From: Actinomycetes bacterium | Lineage (GTDB): Bacteria; Actinomycetota; Actinomycetes; S36-B12; GCA-2699445 | Direction: 5' to 3' | DNA length: 17,766 nt | Assembly (NCBI GenBank): GCA_022600255.1 | Contig: JAHZKU010000031.1 | Coordinates: forward strand, 1 to 17,766 | In this document: in pieces, positions 7,487 to 15,898 of the stretch | Layout: each line of letters begins with the position of its first letter | Position numbering within the stretch: position 1 is the first letter of the stretch | Notes under the pieces: generated by a model | The model's database searches: none | Told to the model about the DNA's origin: nothing | Seen by the model: only the letters and a program-made list of their open reading frames with translations | Translations under genes and position numbers: made by a program

Positions 7487-7507
7487 GATCACGATTCTGG
7501 AGTGATC
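7487..7507. promoter_or_regulatory. Inverted repeat GATCAC-N9-GTGATC, candidate operator
   Basis: The arms at 7487-7492 and 7502-7507 are perfect 6-bp inverted repeats spaced by nine bases, 20 bp before the HTH gene's start and clear of its ribosome binding site. A possible minus-strand -10 (TAGATT, 7523-7518) would place the repeat just after the transcription start. This suits an operator for the HTH protein; the assignment is inference. Confidence 0.35.
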
Positions 7508-7612
7508 TTGAATCCTGAATCTATGATTGCGACGCGGCACCCAGGATGCGCGTTGACTGAGCAAAAAGACCGTTGCGAGCGCCGGTCCGTGTCGATTACC
7601 CCGTCCAGTGGG

Positions 7613-9208
7613 CTACGCCAAGGCGATCAGGTCCTCGTAGTCGGCGCCCCAGTGATCTTCCACGCCGTCCGGCAAGATCAGCACGCGCTCTGGTGACAAG
7701 GCCCGCACCGCGCCTTCATCGTGGGTGACTAGGATCACCGCACCCTCAAAGGTTTGCAGGGCGCCCAGAATCTCTTCTCGACTGGCTGGGTCCAAGTTGT
7801 TGGTGGGCTCGTCCAGTAGTAGGACGTTTGCGCCGGACACCACCAACATCGCCAGCGCCAGCCGCGTTTTCTCTCCGCCCGACAACACACCGGCGGGTTT
7901 TTGCACGTCGTCGCCGCTGAATAGGAAGGAGCCAAGTACATCGCGCGCCTTTTGCGCTTCCAAACCCTCAGCGGCGGCCAACATGTTGGCCAGCACCGAG
8001 TTCTGGACGTCGAGTTGTTCGTGCTCCTGGGCGTAGTACCCCAAGCGAAGTCCGTGGCCGGGCTCGACCTGCCCGGTGTCGGGGGTGTCAACGCCAGCCA
8101 GGATCCGCAGCAGGGTGGTCTTGCCGGCCCCGTTGAGTCCCAGGATGACGACCCGCGACCCTCGGTCGATTGCCAGGTCTACGTCGGTGAACACCTCCAA
8201 TGAGCCGTAATTACGGCTCAGGCCCGATGCCGTGAGCGGCACTCGGCCGCATGCCGCTGGCTTCGGGAACCGAAGCTTGGCCACACGGTCGGACTGGCGC
8301 GTCTCAATTCCGTCAAGCAGCTTGTCAGCGCGTTTCAACATGACCTGGGCTTGTTTGGCTTTCGTGGCCTTATAGCGCATCCGCTCGGCCTGCTTGCGAA
8401 GTGTCGTCGCCTGTTTCTCTGCGTTACTCGCTTCGCGATGTCGGCGGCGTTCGTCGGTCTCGCGTTGTTTCAGGTACTTGTCCCAACCCATGTTGTAGAC
8501 GTCGAGAACCCCGCGGGTGGCGTCTAGATGCAGGATCCGGTTGGTGATGGAACGCAGCAACTCAACATCGTGGCTGATGACGACCACGCCACCGGGAAAA
8601 GACTTCAAGAACCCGCGCAGCCACACAATCGAGTCGGCATCAAGGTGGTTGGTGGGTTCGTCTAGCAGGAGGGTCTGGGCATCGGAGAACAAGATGCGAG
8701 CCAACTCCACGCGACGACGTTGCCCCCCAGACAGCGTGTGTAGCGGTTGCGCGAGGATGCGAGCTTCCAAGCCCAGGTTGCTCGCGATGGCGTCCGCCTC
8801 CGCCTCCGCCGCGTAGCCGCCGAGTCGCTCGAACTCCGCTTCCGCGTTGGCGTACCGGCGCATCGCCTTGTCGCGGGCCGCGCCCACGGCCTGCGCCATC
8901 CGCTCGGCGTTGGCGGAGATGCGGTGGGCGGCCTCCGCCAATCCACGCGCCGCCAGGATGCGTTCCCGAGCAGTGATCTCTACGTCGCCGGACCGGGGAT
9001 CCTGTGGCAAGTAGCCGATTTCCCCGGAACGGGTGACTTCACCGGTGGCGGGTTGCGTTTCCCCTGCCATCACCTTGGTCAGGGTGGTCTTACCCGCCCC
9101 GTTGCGACCTACCAAACCGACCTTGTCCCCGGCGGCCACCCGAAATGAGGCATCTTGCAGCAGGCGCAGTGGGCCCGCGCGCAACTCAACCTGGGAAACA
9201 GAAATCAC
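7613..9208 (-). CDS. ABC-F family ATPase (twin ATP-binding domains, no membrane segment)
   Basis: 531 residues from the GTG at 9208. Two ATPase domains are joined in tandem: Walker A GRNGAGKT (34-41), signature LSGGQ (159-163) and DEPTNHLD (183-190), then Walker A GLNGAGKTT (357-365), LSGGE (442-446) and DEPTNNLD (466-473). Between them lies a charged, probably helical linker (about 244-316, rich in Arg/Lys/Glu), typical of ABC-F proteins that bind the ribosomal E site and act in translation or antibiotic protection. There are no membrane helices, so it is not a transporter. An upstream TTG at 9241 would add 11 residues, but GTG at 9208 begins the family's usual first strand and lies five bases after a -10-like TAGAGT. 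It follows sufT and precedes the HTH/crotonase pair on the same strand. Confidence 0.92.
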   Translation of the reverse strand: MISVSQVELRAGPLRLLQDASFRVAAGDKVGLVGRNGAGKTTLTKVMAGETQPATGEVTRSGEIGYLPQDPRSGDVEITARERILAARGLAEAAHRISANAERMAQAVGAARDKAMRRYANAEAEFERLGGYAAEAEADAIASNLGLEARILAQPLHTLSGGQRRRVELARILFSDAQTLLLDEPTNHLDADSIVWLRGFLKSFPGGVVVISHDVELLRSITNRILHLDATRGVLDVYNMGWDKYLKQRETDERRRHREASNAEKQATTLRKQAERMRYKATKAKQAQVMLKRADKLLDGIETRQSDRVAKLRFPKPAACGRVPLTASGLSRNYGSLEVFTDVDLAIDRGSRVVILGLNGAGKTTLLRILAGVDTPDTGQVEPGHGLRLGYYAQEHEQLDVQNSVLANMLAAAEGLEAQKARDVLGSFLFSGDDVQKPAGVLSGGEKTRLALAMLVVSGANVLLLDEPTNNLDPASREEILGALQTFEGAVILVTHDEGAVRALSPERVLILPDGVEDHWGADYEDLIALA

Positions 9209-9213
9209 AACTA

Positions 9214-9241
9214 ACTCTATTGCCCAAAAAGGGCCGGCCAA
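9214..9241 (-). promoter_or_regulatory. Probable promoter of the ABC-F gene
   Basis: On the minus strand, TTGGCC (9241-9236) and TAGAGT (9219-9214) are separated by 16 bases. The -10 box ends five bases before the GTG at 9208, so the message would be leaderless or nearly so. It lies in the 60-bp gap after sufT, suggesting ABC-F can be transcribed apart from the SUF operon. Confidence 0.4.
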
Positions 9242-9268
9242 ACCACCCGAGCCCCAAGGCGGCAGCCG

Positions 9269-9601
9269 CTACAGGTTGAAGCCTAGCGCCCGCAGCATCT
9301 CACGGCCTTCATCGGTGATCTTGTCTGGCCCCCAGGGCGGCATCCACACCCAGTTGATCACGAAGTCGCCAACAACACCGTCCAGCGCGGCCCGAGTCTG
9401 ATCCTCAATAACGTCCGTGAGCGGACAGGCGGCGGACGTGAGTGTCATGTCCAGCACCAGGCTGTTGTGTTGATCGACGTTGGCGCCGTACACCAAACCT
9501 CGATCAACGACATTGATGCCGAGCTCTGGGTCGTCGACATCCTTCATCGCCTCGATAACGTCATCCTCCGTGGCCGGTGCGGTTGTCGTTGCCTCAGTCA
9601 T
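9269..9601 (-). CDS. sufT: Metal-sulfur cluster assembly factor, MIP18/DUF59 family (SufT)
   Basis: 110 residues, the usual size. The family motif DDPELGINVVDRGLVY occupies about 23-38, and the conserved cysteine is Cys59 in LTSAACPL (54-61). The C-terminal WMPPWGPDKITDEGREML matches the domain ending. SufT/PaaD-like proteins assist maturation of Fe-S proteins, probably as late-acting carriers or adaptors; the exact reaction is unsettled. The ATG overlaps the sufU stop as ATGA (9598-9601), so it is the last gene of the SUF operon and translationally coupled. Confidence 0.92.
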   Translation of the reverse strand: MTEATTTAPATEDDVIEAMKDVDDPELGINVVDRGLVYGANVDQHNSLVLDMTLTSAACPLTDVIEDQTRAALDGVVGDFVINWVWMPPWGPDKITDEGREMLRALGFNL

Positions 9602-10134
9602 CGCGGGATTCCTTCCATAGTCGTCGGCTGAGTTGATTGTTGCGTATCGCTTGAGCCAGCGGGCGGGGCGCCGTCTATTGGCACGCCGAGGTCAGGACGA
9701 GCCTGGCTAATCGCATCCTTCAGCGCCATCCAAGACAGCAGCGCACATTTCACGCGGGCGGGGAACTTGGAAACACCCTCGAACGCGACGAGGTCACCGA
9801 GCACATCCTCATCAGCGGCACCCTGGCCTTTGGAGTGCATGAGTTCGACGAACGTATCAAGCGTCCCGAACGCCTCGGATACCGTCTTTCCGGAAACCTC
9901 GTCGAAGAGGATCGAAGCGCTGGCCTGCGAGATTGAGCACCCCTGCGACCAATAGGAGACATCCTCGATCACGGGGTCGGCACCATCACCCAGGTTGACC
10001 CGCAGCGTGATCTCATCGCCACAAGTGGGATTGACGTGCAGTACCTCCGCCTGGTGCGGTTCGCGCAGCCCACGGCCGTGTGGATCGCGATAGTGATCCA
10101 GGATCACTTCCTGGTACATGGCTTCCATATCCAT
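9598..10134 (-). CDS. sufU: SufU, zinc-dependent sulfur-transfer partner of SufS
   Basis: 178 residues from the ATG at 10134. The zinc/sulfur site is visible as Cys38 and Asp40 in NPTCGDE, Cys66 in GCSISQAS and Cys130 in RVKCALLSW, in the order known for Bacillus SufU. In that system SufU uses its zinc site to accept persulfide sulfur from SufS and passes it toward SufB. About 30 residues at the C-terminus (PPAGSSDTQQSTQ and after) are low complexity and probably disordered. The frame is open up to 10191, but that would overlap sufS by 44 bases; the ATG at 10134 has an AGGGG about seven bases upstream, begins the conserved MDMEAMYQEVILDHY segment, and sits 13 bases after the sufS stop. Confidence 0.94.
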   Translation of the reverse strand: MDMEAMYQEVILDHYRDPHGRGLREPHQAEVLHVNPTCGDEITLRVNLGDGADPVIEDVSYWSQGCSISQASASILFDEVSGKTVSEAFGTLDTFVELMHSKGQGAADEDVLGDLVAFEGVSKFPARVKCALLSWMALKDAISQARPDLGVPIDGAPPAGSSDTQQSTQPTTMEGIPR

Positions 10135-10147
10135 CAAGAACCCCTGC

Positions 10148-11464
10148 TCATCGACTCGAACCGGACTGTGCCAAGGCCGGTGACGTTCCAAAGAAACGTT
10201 GCGCGGACCGAATCCCTTCCATCAGGGCGGCTACATCTGACTCATCGTTATACACCGAGAAACTGGCGCGTGTGGTGGCGGGCACACCGTAGCGACGGCA
10301 AGTGGGCCAAGCGCAGTGATGGCCTACCCGCACTGCCACACCGTGGCTGTCCAAGATTTGACCCACGTCATGTGGGTGGATGCCATCCACCACAAACGAA
10401 ACGGCGCCGCCACGGTCGCTCATGTCCGTCGGCCCGATCACACGGACCCCTGGAATCTGCGCCAAACCAGCCAACGTTTGGGCGGTGAGGTCAGCTTCAT
10501 GCTCGGCAACGGCGGCCATCCCCAAATCCGATAGATAGTCTGCCGCGGCGGCGAGTCCCACCGCTTGGCTCAGCATCGGCACGCCCGCCTCAAAGCGTTG
10601 CGGGGGCGCTGCGAACGTGGATTCCGCCATCGTGACCGTGGCAATCATCGACCCGCCTGAGATGAAAGGCGGCATGGCGGCCAACACCTCGGAGCGACCC
10701 CACAAGCAGCCAATCCCGGTCGGGCCCAACATTTTGTGGCCGCTCCAGGTGAGTAGATCCACTCCCAACGACTGCACATCCACGGGCATATGCGGAACCG
10801 ACTGACAGGCATCCAGCAGGGTCAGTGCGCCGACCTGCTTGGCCCGTTGCACCAAATCGGAGACCGGGTTGATCGTTCCCAAGATGTTGGACTGGTGCAC
10901 GAACGAAACGATCTTGGTGCGCTCGGTGATCAGTTCGTTGATATTGGAAAGGTCGAGTCGGCCAGCGTCGGTCAACCCAAACCACTTCAGTTTCACCCCA
11001 GTCTTGGCAGCCAGTTCTTGCCACGGCACCAAGTTGGCATGGTGCTCCATCTCAGTAATAACAACCTCATCACCGGGGGAAAGGATGAAGCGTTCCCCAC
11101 CGGGCGGTAGCACCGCAGCATTGGCCGCCTTCAGGGTGGCGTTGAGGAACGCATAGGCCACCAAGTTGATCCCCTCGGTGGCATTACGGGTGAAGACCAG
11201 ATCGTTCGCTTGCGCTCCGACGAAGTCCGCGATTGTTCCTCGCGCCGTTTCATAGGCCTCGGTGGCCTCCTCCGCCAACTGGTGGGCGCCACGATGAACG
11301 GCCGCATTGCTGGTTTCGACGAAAGCCCGCTCAGCATCCAACACCTGTGTGGGTGTTTGGGATGTCGCCCCGGAATCCAGGTAAACCAACCGCTTGCCAT
11401 CCCGGACGGAGCGGCGCAGGATCGGAAAATCCCTTTGCACAGCCGCCACGTCGAAGCTAGTCAT
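10148..11464 (-). CDS. sufS: SufS cysteine desulfurase (PLP-dependent)
   Basis: 438 residues. It converts L-cysteine to L-alanine, leaving a persulfide on the enzyme for Fe-S assembly. Key residues are visible: the PLP lysine Lys244 in TWSGHKMLGPTG, the ring-stacking His141 in EMEHHANLVPW, Asp218 and Gln221 in LLDACQSVPHM, and the catalytic Cys384 in RVGHHCAWP, in the group II desulfurase context. The family's starting region RDFPILRR...LVYLDSGATSQTP is present near the N-terminus, so the ATG at 11464 is sound. That ATG shares one base with the sufC stop (TAATG). The last ten residues (SPALAQSGSSR) are a low-complexity tail. Confidence 0.96.
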   Translation of the reverse strand: MTSFDVAAVQRDFPILRRSVRDGKRLVYLDSGATSQTPTQVLDAERAFVETSNAAVHRGAHQLAEEATEAYETARGTIADFVGAQANDLVFTRNATEGINLVAYAFLNATLKAANAAVLPPGGERFILSPGDEVVITEMEHHANLVPWQELAAKTGVKLKWFGLTDAGRLDLSNINELITERTKIVSFVHQSNILGTINPVSDLVQRAKQVGALTLLDACQSVPHMPVDVQSLGVDLLTWSGHKMLGPTGIGCLWGRSEVLAAMPPFISGGSMIATVTMAESTFAAPPQRFEAGVPMLSQAVGLAAAADYLSDLGMAAVAEHEADLTAQTLAGLAQIPGVRVIGPTDMSDRGGAVSFVVDGIHPHDVGQILDSHGVAVRVGHHCAWPTCRRYGVPATTRASFSVYNDESDVAALMEGIRSAQRFFGTSPALAQSGSSR

Positions 11465-12222
11465 TACGCAGTCTCCAAAGCGAACTGTTCGTATCCGTCG
11501 GCGTCGATTCTGTCGGCTAGTTCCGGCCCACCCTCGGCGATGATGCGACCGTCCCGGATCACATGGACAAAGTCAGGCTTCACGTACTTCAGAATCCTGG
11601 TGAAGTGGGTGATGAGCAACAATCCCAGATCGTTGTTCTCACGCGCACGGTTGATCCCGTCGGAGACCACCCGCAGCGCATCCACGTCCAGACCAGAGTC
11701 GGTCTCATCCAGCACGGCGATCTTGGGCTTGAGCAGTTCCAACTGCAAGATTTCGGCACGCTTGCGCTCACCGCCGCTGAACCCCTCGTTCACATTCCGT
11801 TCGGCGAAAGAGGCGTCCACCGCAAGGTCGGACATGGCCTCGCGCATCTCCTTCAACCAATGGCGCAGTTTGGGGGCCTCGCCCCGAGTGGCGGTTACCG
11901 AGGTTCGCAGGAAGTTGGACATGGACACCCCTGGCACCTCAACCGGGTACTGCATCGCTAGGAACAGCCCGTGCCGAGCGCGCTCGTCGACGGTCCAATC
12001 TAGGACATTCTCGCCATCTAGATGTACCTCACCATTGGTGATCACGTACTTCGGGTGGCCCGCGATGGCGTAGGCCAACGTGGATTTGCCAGATCCGTTG
12101 GGCCCCATAATGGCGTGGGTTTCGCCGCTGCGCACGGTCAGGTTCAGCCCGCGCAGAATGCCTGTCATGCCCTTGTCGGTCTGCACGCCTACGTTCAGAT
12201 CCTTGATTTCTAAGGTGGCCAT
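11464..12222 (-). CDS. sufC: SufC, ATPase of the SufBCD Fe-S scaffold
   Basis: 252 residues from the ATG at 12222. A single ABC ATPase domain shows Walker A GPNGSGKST (40-48), the SufC-type signature FSGGE (148-152), Walker B IAVLDETDSGLD (168-179) and His206. Asp-Glu-Thr-Asp after Walker B is typical of SufC. It forms the SufBC2D complex and uses ATP to open the SufB-SufD scaffold; it is cytoplasmic despite its ABC fold. The frame is open to 12267, but MATLEIKDLNV is the conserved start and is preceded by GGAGGAAGG, with about eight bases between. It follows the Rieske gene by 31 bases and overlaps sufS by one base. Confidence 0.96.
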   Translation of the reverse strand: MATLEIKDLNVGVQTDKGMTGILRGLNLTVRSGETHAIMGPNGSGKSTLAYAIAGHPKYVITNGEVHLDGENVLDWTVDERARHGLFLAMQYPVEVPGVSMSNFLRTSVTATRGEAPKLRHWLKEMREAMSDLAVDASFAERNVNEGFSGGERKRAEILQLELLKPKIAVLDETDSGLDVDALRVVSDGINRARENNDLGLLLITHFTRILKYVKPDFVHVIRDGRIIAEGGPELADRIDADGYEQFALETA

Positions 12223-12253
12223 GGGCCAGTCCCTTCCTCCGGTGAGCCTCGCG

Positions 12254-12583
12254 TTAGAGGCGAACACTCACAATGGTTTTGCCGTCAGCTTCGTTTCTTT
12301 CAATTCTGGTCTCGTAGACCGGCACCGGCTCGAAGGCTGGTGGGGTATCAGGTTCGCCAGTGCGCAGGTCAAACTCAGAGCCATGCAGCCAGCAGGAAAT
12401 GCGTGGCCCGGGACCGACATCACCCTCACTCAGTGGCACTTCTGCGTGCGAACAAACGTCCCGGATTGCGTACACTTCCTCACCCTGCAGCACTAGGGCC
12501 ACTGGTTCGTCCGCCACGACAACGGCCAGGGCTCGGTCTTGGGTCAACTGGTCCAACTCGCAGACCGCAACGAACTCGCTCAC
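12254..12583 (-). CDS. Rieske [2Fe-2S] ferredoxin-like protein in the SUF operon
   Basis: 109 residues from a GTG. The Rieske cluster ligands are all present: Cys44 and His46 in DVCSHAEVPL, Cys64 and His67 in ISCWLHGSEFD, followed by the conserved FDLRTGEP. It is a soluble small ferredoxin of the dioxygenase/nitrite-reductase small-subunit type, with no signal peptide or anchor. Its place between sufD and sufC, with its GTG overlapping the sufD stop (GTGA, 12580-12583), suggests it supplies electrons to, or is a client of, Fe-S assembly. That role is inferred from context. The same gene is found at this position in many actinobacterial SUF operons, from memory. Confidence 0.92.
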   Translation of the reverse strand: MSEFVAVCELDQLTQDRALAVVVADEPVALVLQGEEVYAIRDVCSHAEVPLSEGDVGPGPRISCWLHGSEFDLRTGEPDTPPAFEPVPVYETRIERNEADGKTIVSVRL

Positions 12584-13731
12584 GCGGCGCCTACCGCGGA
12601 CACTTGCTCGAGTTTTTGGTCAACTTGAGCGGTCAGTGTGTCGGCCACTGCCGGAATGTTGATCTTACGGATCAGATCGGCGAAGAAGCCGTGCACAACA
12701 AGCTTGCGGGCCTCATGTGCTGGGATTCCCCGGCTCTGTAGGTAGAACAGTTGCTCCTCATCAAAACGGCCCGTGGCGGCGGCGTGACCAGCCCCGCCCA
12801 CTTCTCCCGTTTCAATCTCCAGGTTCGGCACGGAGTCGGCACGGGCGCCGTCGGTGAGCAACAGGTTTCGATTCAGTTCGTACGTGTTCGTTCCGGTCGC
12901 GTTGGCGCGGATCAGCACATCACCAATCCACACACTGTGCGCCTTTTTCCCAGCCAACGCGCCCTTATATGCCACGTTGCTGCGGCAATCCGGAGCATTA
13001 TGATCCACAAAAAGCCGATGCTCATGGTGCTGCCCGGCGCTGGTGAAGAAAGCCCCAAGCAGGTCCACATCGCCGCCCGGACCCTCGTACCGTACCGACG
13101 AGGCAAACCGCACTAGGGAACCTCCCAGTGTCACAGCGACGCCCCGCAAGGTGGCGTCCCGGCCTACGACGGCGCGTAGATTGGAAAGCTGCACCCCATC
13201 GTTGTCCTGCTGTTGCAAGCTCACGACGGTCGCGTTGGCCCCAGTGCCGAGCAGCACACTGATATCCCCCACGTAGGTCCCGGTTCCCTCGTGCTGAATG
13301 ACGACCGTGCCAGCGGCATTCGCCCCAAACTCCACAAGGACGTGGCCTGCGCTCGTGCCCGCAGGTGTCTGCACCTGAAGAATCACGGGCTCAGCCAGTG
13401 CCGCGTTGTCGGGGACTCGGATGTGGGCCACTGAACGGGTGGCCGCCCAGCCCAGCGCCGCAACCCGATCCCGCGGGGCCAACGCTCCAGCTTGCTGGGC
13501 TTGGACGGGGGTGATTGTTGCGACTCGCGCCGGTTCCGAAGCGGTGAAGGAGTACTCCGGCTCAGCGGCTGTCGAGATTTCTTCGTGAGCGTGGTTGATG
13601 CGCCGCAGCGGCGTGAAGCGCCATTCTTCCTCGCGGCCCGTCGGCACCTCGAACAAGGTGGGGTCGAAGGACTCTAGGCTCGGAGCCAAGTCGCGCGCCG
13701 ACAGTGGCGCTGATTCAGTGGGGACGGTCAT
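12580..13731 (-). CDS. sufD: SufD, Fe-S scaffold subunit
   Basis: 383 residues. The SufB/SufD core beta-helix is recognisable by IRANATGTNTYELNRNLLL, the PNLEIETGEVGGAGHAAATG segment and FDEEQLFYLQSRGI near the C-terminus, shared with SufB. SufD pairs with SufB and SufC to form the scaffold and is needed for iron entry in the E. coli system. The N-terminal about 110 residues are poorly conserved, as usual for SufD. The ATG overlaps the sufB stop as ATGA (13728-13731), and GGAAGG about nine bases upstream can serve as ribosome binding site. The stop overlaps the Rieske gene's GTG. Confidence 0.95.
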   Translation of the reverse strand: MTVPTESAPLSARDLAPSLESFDPTLFEVPTGREEEWRFTPLRRINHAHEEISTAAEPEYSFTASEPARVATITPVQAQQAGALAPRDRVAALGWAATRSVAHIRVPDNAALAEPVILQVQTPAGTSAGHVLVEFGANAAGTVVIQHEGTGTYVGDISVLLGTGANATVVSLQQQDNDGVQLSNLRAVVGRDATLRGVAVTLGGSLVRFASSVRYEGPGGDVDLLGAFFTSAGQHHEHRLFVDHNAPDCRSNVAYKGALAGKKAHSVWIGDVLIRANATGTNTYELNRNLLLTDGARADSVPNLEIETGEVGGAGHAAATGRFDEEQLFYLQSRGIPAHEARKLVVHGFFADLIRKINIPAVADTLTAQVDQKLEQVSAVGAA

Positions 13732-15140
13732 CCGACAGCACCTTCCATTTGTAGTTCAATGAGGCGGTTGAGTTCGAGGGCGTACTCCATGGGGAGTTCC
13801 CGGGCGATGGGCTCAATGAACCCGCGCACGATCATGGCCATCGCCTCGTCCTCGGCGATACCACGCGATTGCAGATAGAAGAGCTGATCGGCGCTGACCT
13901 TACTCACTGTCGCTTCGTGCCCCAACGACACGTCATCGGTACGGATGTCGTTGTAGGGGTAGGTGTCGGAACGGCTAACGTCGTCGACCAGCAGGGCATC
14001 ACATCTGACAGTGCTTGCGGATCCGGTCGCCTTGGGCTGTACCTGCACGAGCCCGCGATACGAGGTTCGACCGCCGCCGCGGGCGACCGATTTGGAGATC
14101 ACAGAGCTCGACGTATTCGGCGCAGCATGCACCATCTTGGAGCCTGCGTCTTGATGTTGCCCAGGGCCAGCGAAGGCGATCGAGAGTGTCTCACCCTTCG
14201 CGTGCTCCCCCATCAGCCAGATGGCGGGGTACTTCATGGTGACCTTCGAGCCGAGGTTGCCATCCACCCACTCCATGGTGGCACCTTCTTCCGCGATCGC
14301 CCGCTTGGTCACCAGGTTGTAGACGTTGTTCGACCAGTTCTGAATCGTCGTATACCGACACCGTGCGCCCTTCTTTACGATGATCTCCACCACGGCGCTG
14401 TGCAGGGAATCGGTCTTGTAGATCGGAGCCGTGCATCCTTCGACGTAGTGCACGTATGCACCCTCGTCGACGATGATCAACGTGCGCTCAAACTGCCCCA
14501 TGTTCTCGGTGTTGATCCGGAAGTAAGCCTGCAGTGGGATTTCTACGTGAACGCCCTTGGGAACGTAGATGAAGCTGCCACCAGACCACACGGCCGTATT
14601 GAGTGCGGAGAACTTGTTGTCGCCAGCGGGAATCACCGAGCCGAAATATTCCTGGAACAGCTCCGGATGTTCTTTCAAACCGGTATCGGTGTCCAGGAAG
14701 ATCACCCCTTGCTCTTCCAGATCCTCGCGAATCTTGTGGTAGACCACTTCGCTTTCATACTGGGCCGCCACACCGGCGACGAGGCGTTGTTTCTCGGCCT
14801 CCGGAATCCCGAGTTTGTCGTATGTGTTCTTGATGTCGTCCGGTAAGTCCTCCCACGACTCGGCCTGGTTCTCCGTGGAACGCACGAAGTACTTAATCGT
14901 GTCGAAGTGGATTCCTGACAAATCCGAACCCCAGTTCGGCATGGGCTTCTTCTCGAAAAGGTTCAGCCCTTTGATGCGCTGCTCGAGCATCCACTCCGGC
15001 TCACTCTTGCGCCGGCTGATATCGCGGACCACATCCTCGTTGATACCGCGCTGCGCTGAAGCTCCAGCCGTGTCTGAATCTGCCCAGCCGTACTCGTAGT
15101 TACCCAAGCCATCTAGCTGATCGGGAGTTGTTGTTGTCAT
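13728..15140 (-). CDS. sufB: SufB, Fe-S scaffold subunit
   Basis: 470 residues, normal length. The sequence matches SufB throughout: PMPNWGSDLSGIHFDTIKYF (67-86), WSGGSFIYVPKGVHVEIPLQAYFRIN (185-210), YVEGCTAPIY (232-241), WVDGNLGSKVTMKYPAIWLMGE and the SufB/D C-terminal block HEATVSKVSADQLFYLQSRGI (408-428). Cys380 in VRCDALL lies in the context of the sulfur-accepting cysteine of E. coli SufB (Cys405), by eye. SufB is the subunit on which the cluster is built. There is no intein, unlike SufB of several mycobacteria. It starts four bases inside the end of sufR (ATGA, 15137-15140). Confidence 0.96.
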   Translation of the reverse strand: MTTTTPDQLDGLGNYEYGWADSDTAGASAQRGINEDVVRDISRRKSEPEWMLEQRIKGLNLFEKKPMPNWGSDLSGIHFDTIKYFVRSTENQAESWEDLPDDIKNTYDKLGIPEAEKQRLVAGVAAQYESEVVYHKIREDLEEQGVIFLDTDTGLKEHPELFQEYFGSVIPAGDNKFSALNTAVWSGGSFIYVPKGVHVEIPLQAYFRINTENMGQFERTLIIVDEGAYVHYVEGCTAPIYKTDSLHSAVVEIIVKKGARCRYTTIQNWSNNVYNLVTKRAIAEEGATMEWVDGNLGSKVTMKYPAIWLMGEHAKGETLSIAFAGPGQHQDAGSKMVHAAPNTSSSVISKSVARGGGRTSYRGLVQVQPKATGSASTVRCDALLVDDVSRSDTYPYNDIRTDDVSLGHEATVSKVSADQLFYLQSRGIAEDEAMAMIVRGFIEPIARELPMEYALELNRLIELQMEGAVG

Positions 15141-15898
15141 CGCGTTCTCTCTTCTCGCTCTTGTTGCCCGGAATGTTGTTTGGTAACCATGGCGGTGCAG
15201 ACGCCATCGCCGTTGGCAATCGTGGCCAGCCGGGTCACGTTCGTGCCCAGGAGCCGTGAGATTGCGTCGGTCTCCTTCTCACAGATCACCGGAAACTGCG
15301 CCGCTACGTGAGCCACTGGACAGTTATGTTGGCAAATTTGGACGCCGGTGCCAGCGTCGTTATCTACCACCGTGGCGGCGAAGCCGTCCGCGGTCATGGC
15401 TGCGGCTAAGGCCTGCAGCTTCGCGGTCTGATCGTTACCGACCGCGGACAGCCCGGGTCGATAGCGCTGTTCAAAATCAACCGCCCGGTCCGCAGCGAAC
15501 TCCGCCACCGCACCAGGACCGGCTTTCTCCACCAAGAAGTTCAAAGCAGAAACGGCTAGGTCGTCATAGGCCTGATCGAACGCATCTCGGCCTGACTCGG
15601 TCAAGGAGTAGATCTTGGGCGGTCGACCGCGGCCCCTACTCGGAGCCGGACCGTAAGCGGGTCGATCGCCACCGACCAAGTACCCCAACGCCGACAGTGC
15701 ATCGATATGACGCCGCACCCCGGCCGGGGTGATCTCCAGCCGTTCCGCCAGTTCAACAGCACAGGCCGGACCGTCTACGAGGAGTGACTGAGCAACTCTG
15801 CGTTGTGCTGGCGTAACCGATTGCACCCGCGGCGCGGGAGCGGAGAGTGCCTCCGAGCCGGAGGCCACCTCACGGGGAGGTGCCAAATCGATTTCCAC
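15137..15898 (-). CDS. sufR: SufR, Fe-S-sensing repressor of the SUF operon
   Basis: 253 residues from a GTG. A winged helix-turn-helix covers about 30-100 (VAQSLLVDGPACAVELAERL, RRHIDALSALGYL, then a wing rich in Arg/Gly/Pro ending KIYSLTESG). The C-terminal half carries the cluster ligands: Cys189 and Cys193 in ICQHNCPVAH, Cys206 in FPVICEKE and a fourth candidate, Cys234, in GDGVCTAMV. SufR binds a [4Fe-4S] cluster and represses the operon and itself when clusters are sufficient. No Shine-Dalgarno precedes the GTG; instead -35 and -10 elements place the transcription start on the GTG, and a CAAC-N6-GTTG site lies across them. The first 25 residues are low complexity, so a later start cannot be excluded. 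Confidence 0.93.
   Translation of the reverse strand: MEIDLAPPREVASGSEALSAPAPRVQSVTPAQRRVAQSLLVDGPACAVELAERLEITPAGVRRHIDALSALGYLVGGDRPAYGPAPSRGRGRPPKIYSLTESGRDAFDQAYDDLAVSALNFLVEKAGPGAVAEFAADRAVDFEQRYRPGLSAVGNDQTAKLQALAAAMTADGFAATVVDNDAGTGVQICQHNCPVAHVAAQFPVICEKETDAISRLLGTNVTRLATIANGDGVCTAMVTKQHSGQQEREERTR

Noticed and set aside
9222..9234. GCCC-A5-GGGC hairpin as terminator of the SUF operon
   Set aside because: The stem is only four pairs and no T run follows it on the minus strand; it also lies within the spacer of the probable ABC-F promoter.
10135..10191. Longer sufU start at 10191
   Set aside because: It would overlap sufS by 44 bases and adds residues not conserved in SufU; the ATG at 10134 has a Shine-Dalgarno.
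11210..12073. 287-codon plus-strand open frame across sufS and sufC
   Set aside because: It spans two well-supported genes in antisense; the protein is low-complexity Ser/Arg-rich with no motif.
13869..14846. 325-codon open frame on the plus strand opposite sufB
   Set aside because: It lies wholly inside sufB on the other strand, has no recognisable domain, and its composition follows from the codon bias of the real gene.
13728..15140. Intein in sufB
   Set aside because: Mycobacterial SufB often carries one, but this protein aligns end to end with ordinary SufB without an insertion.
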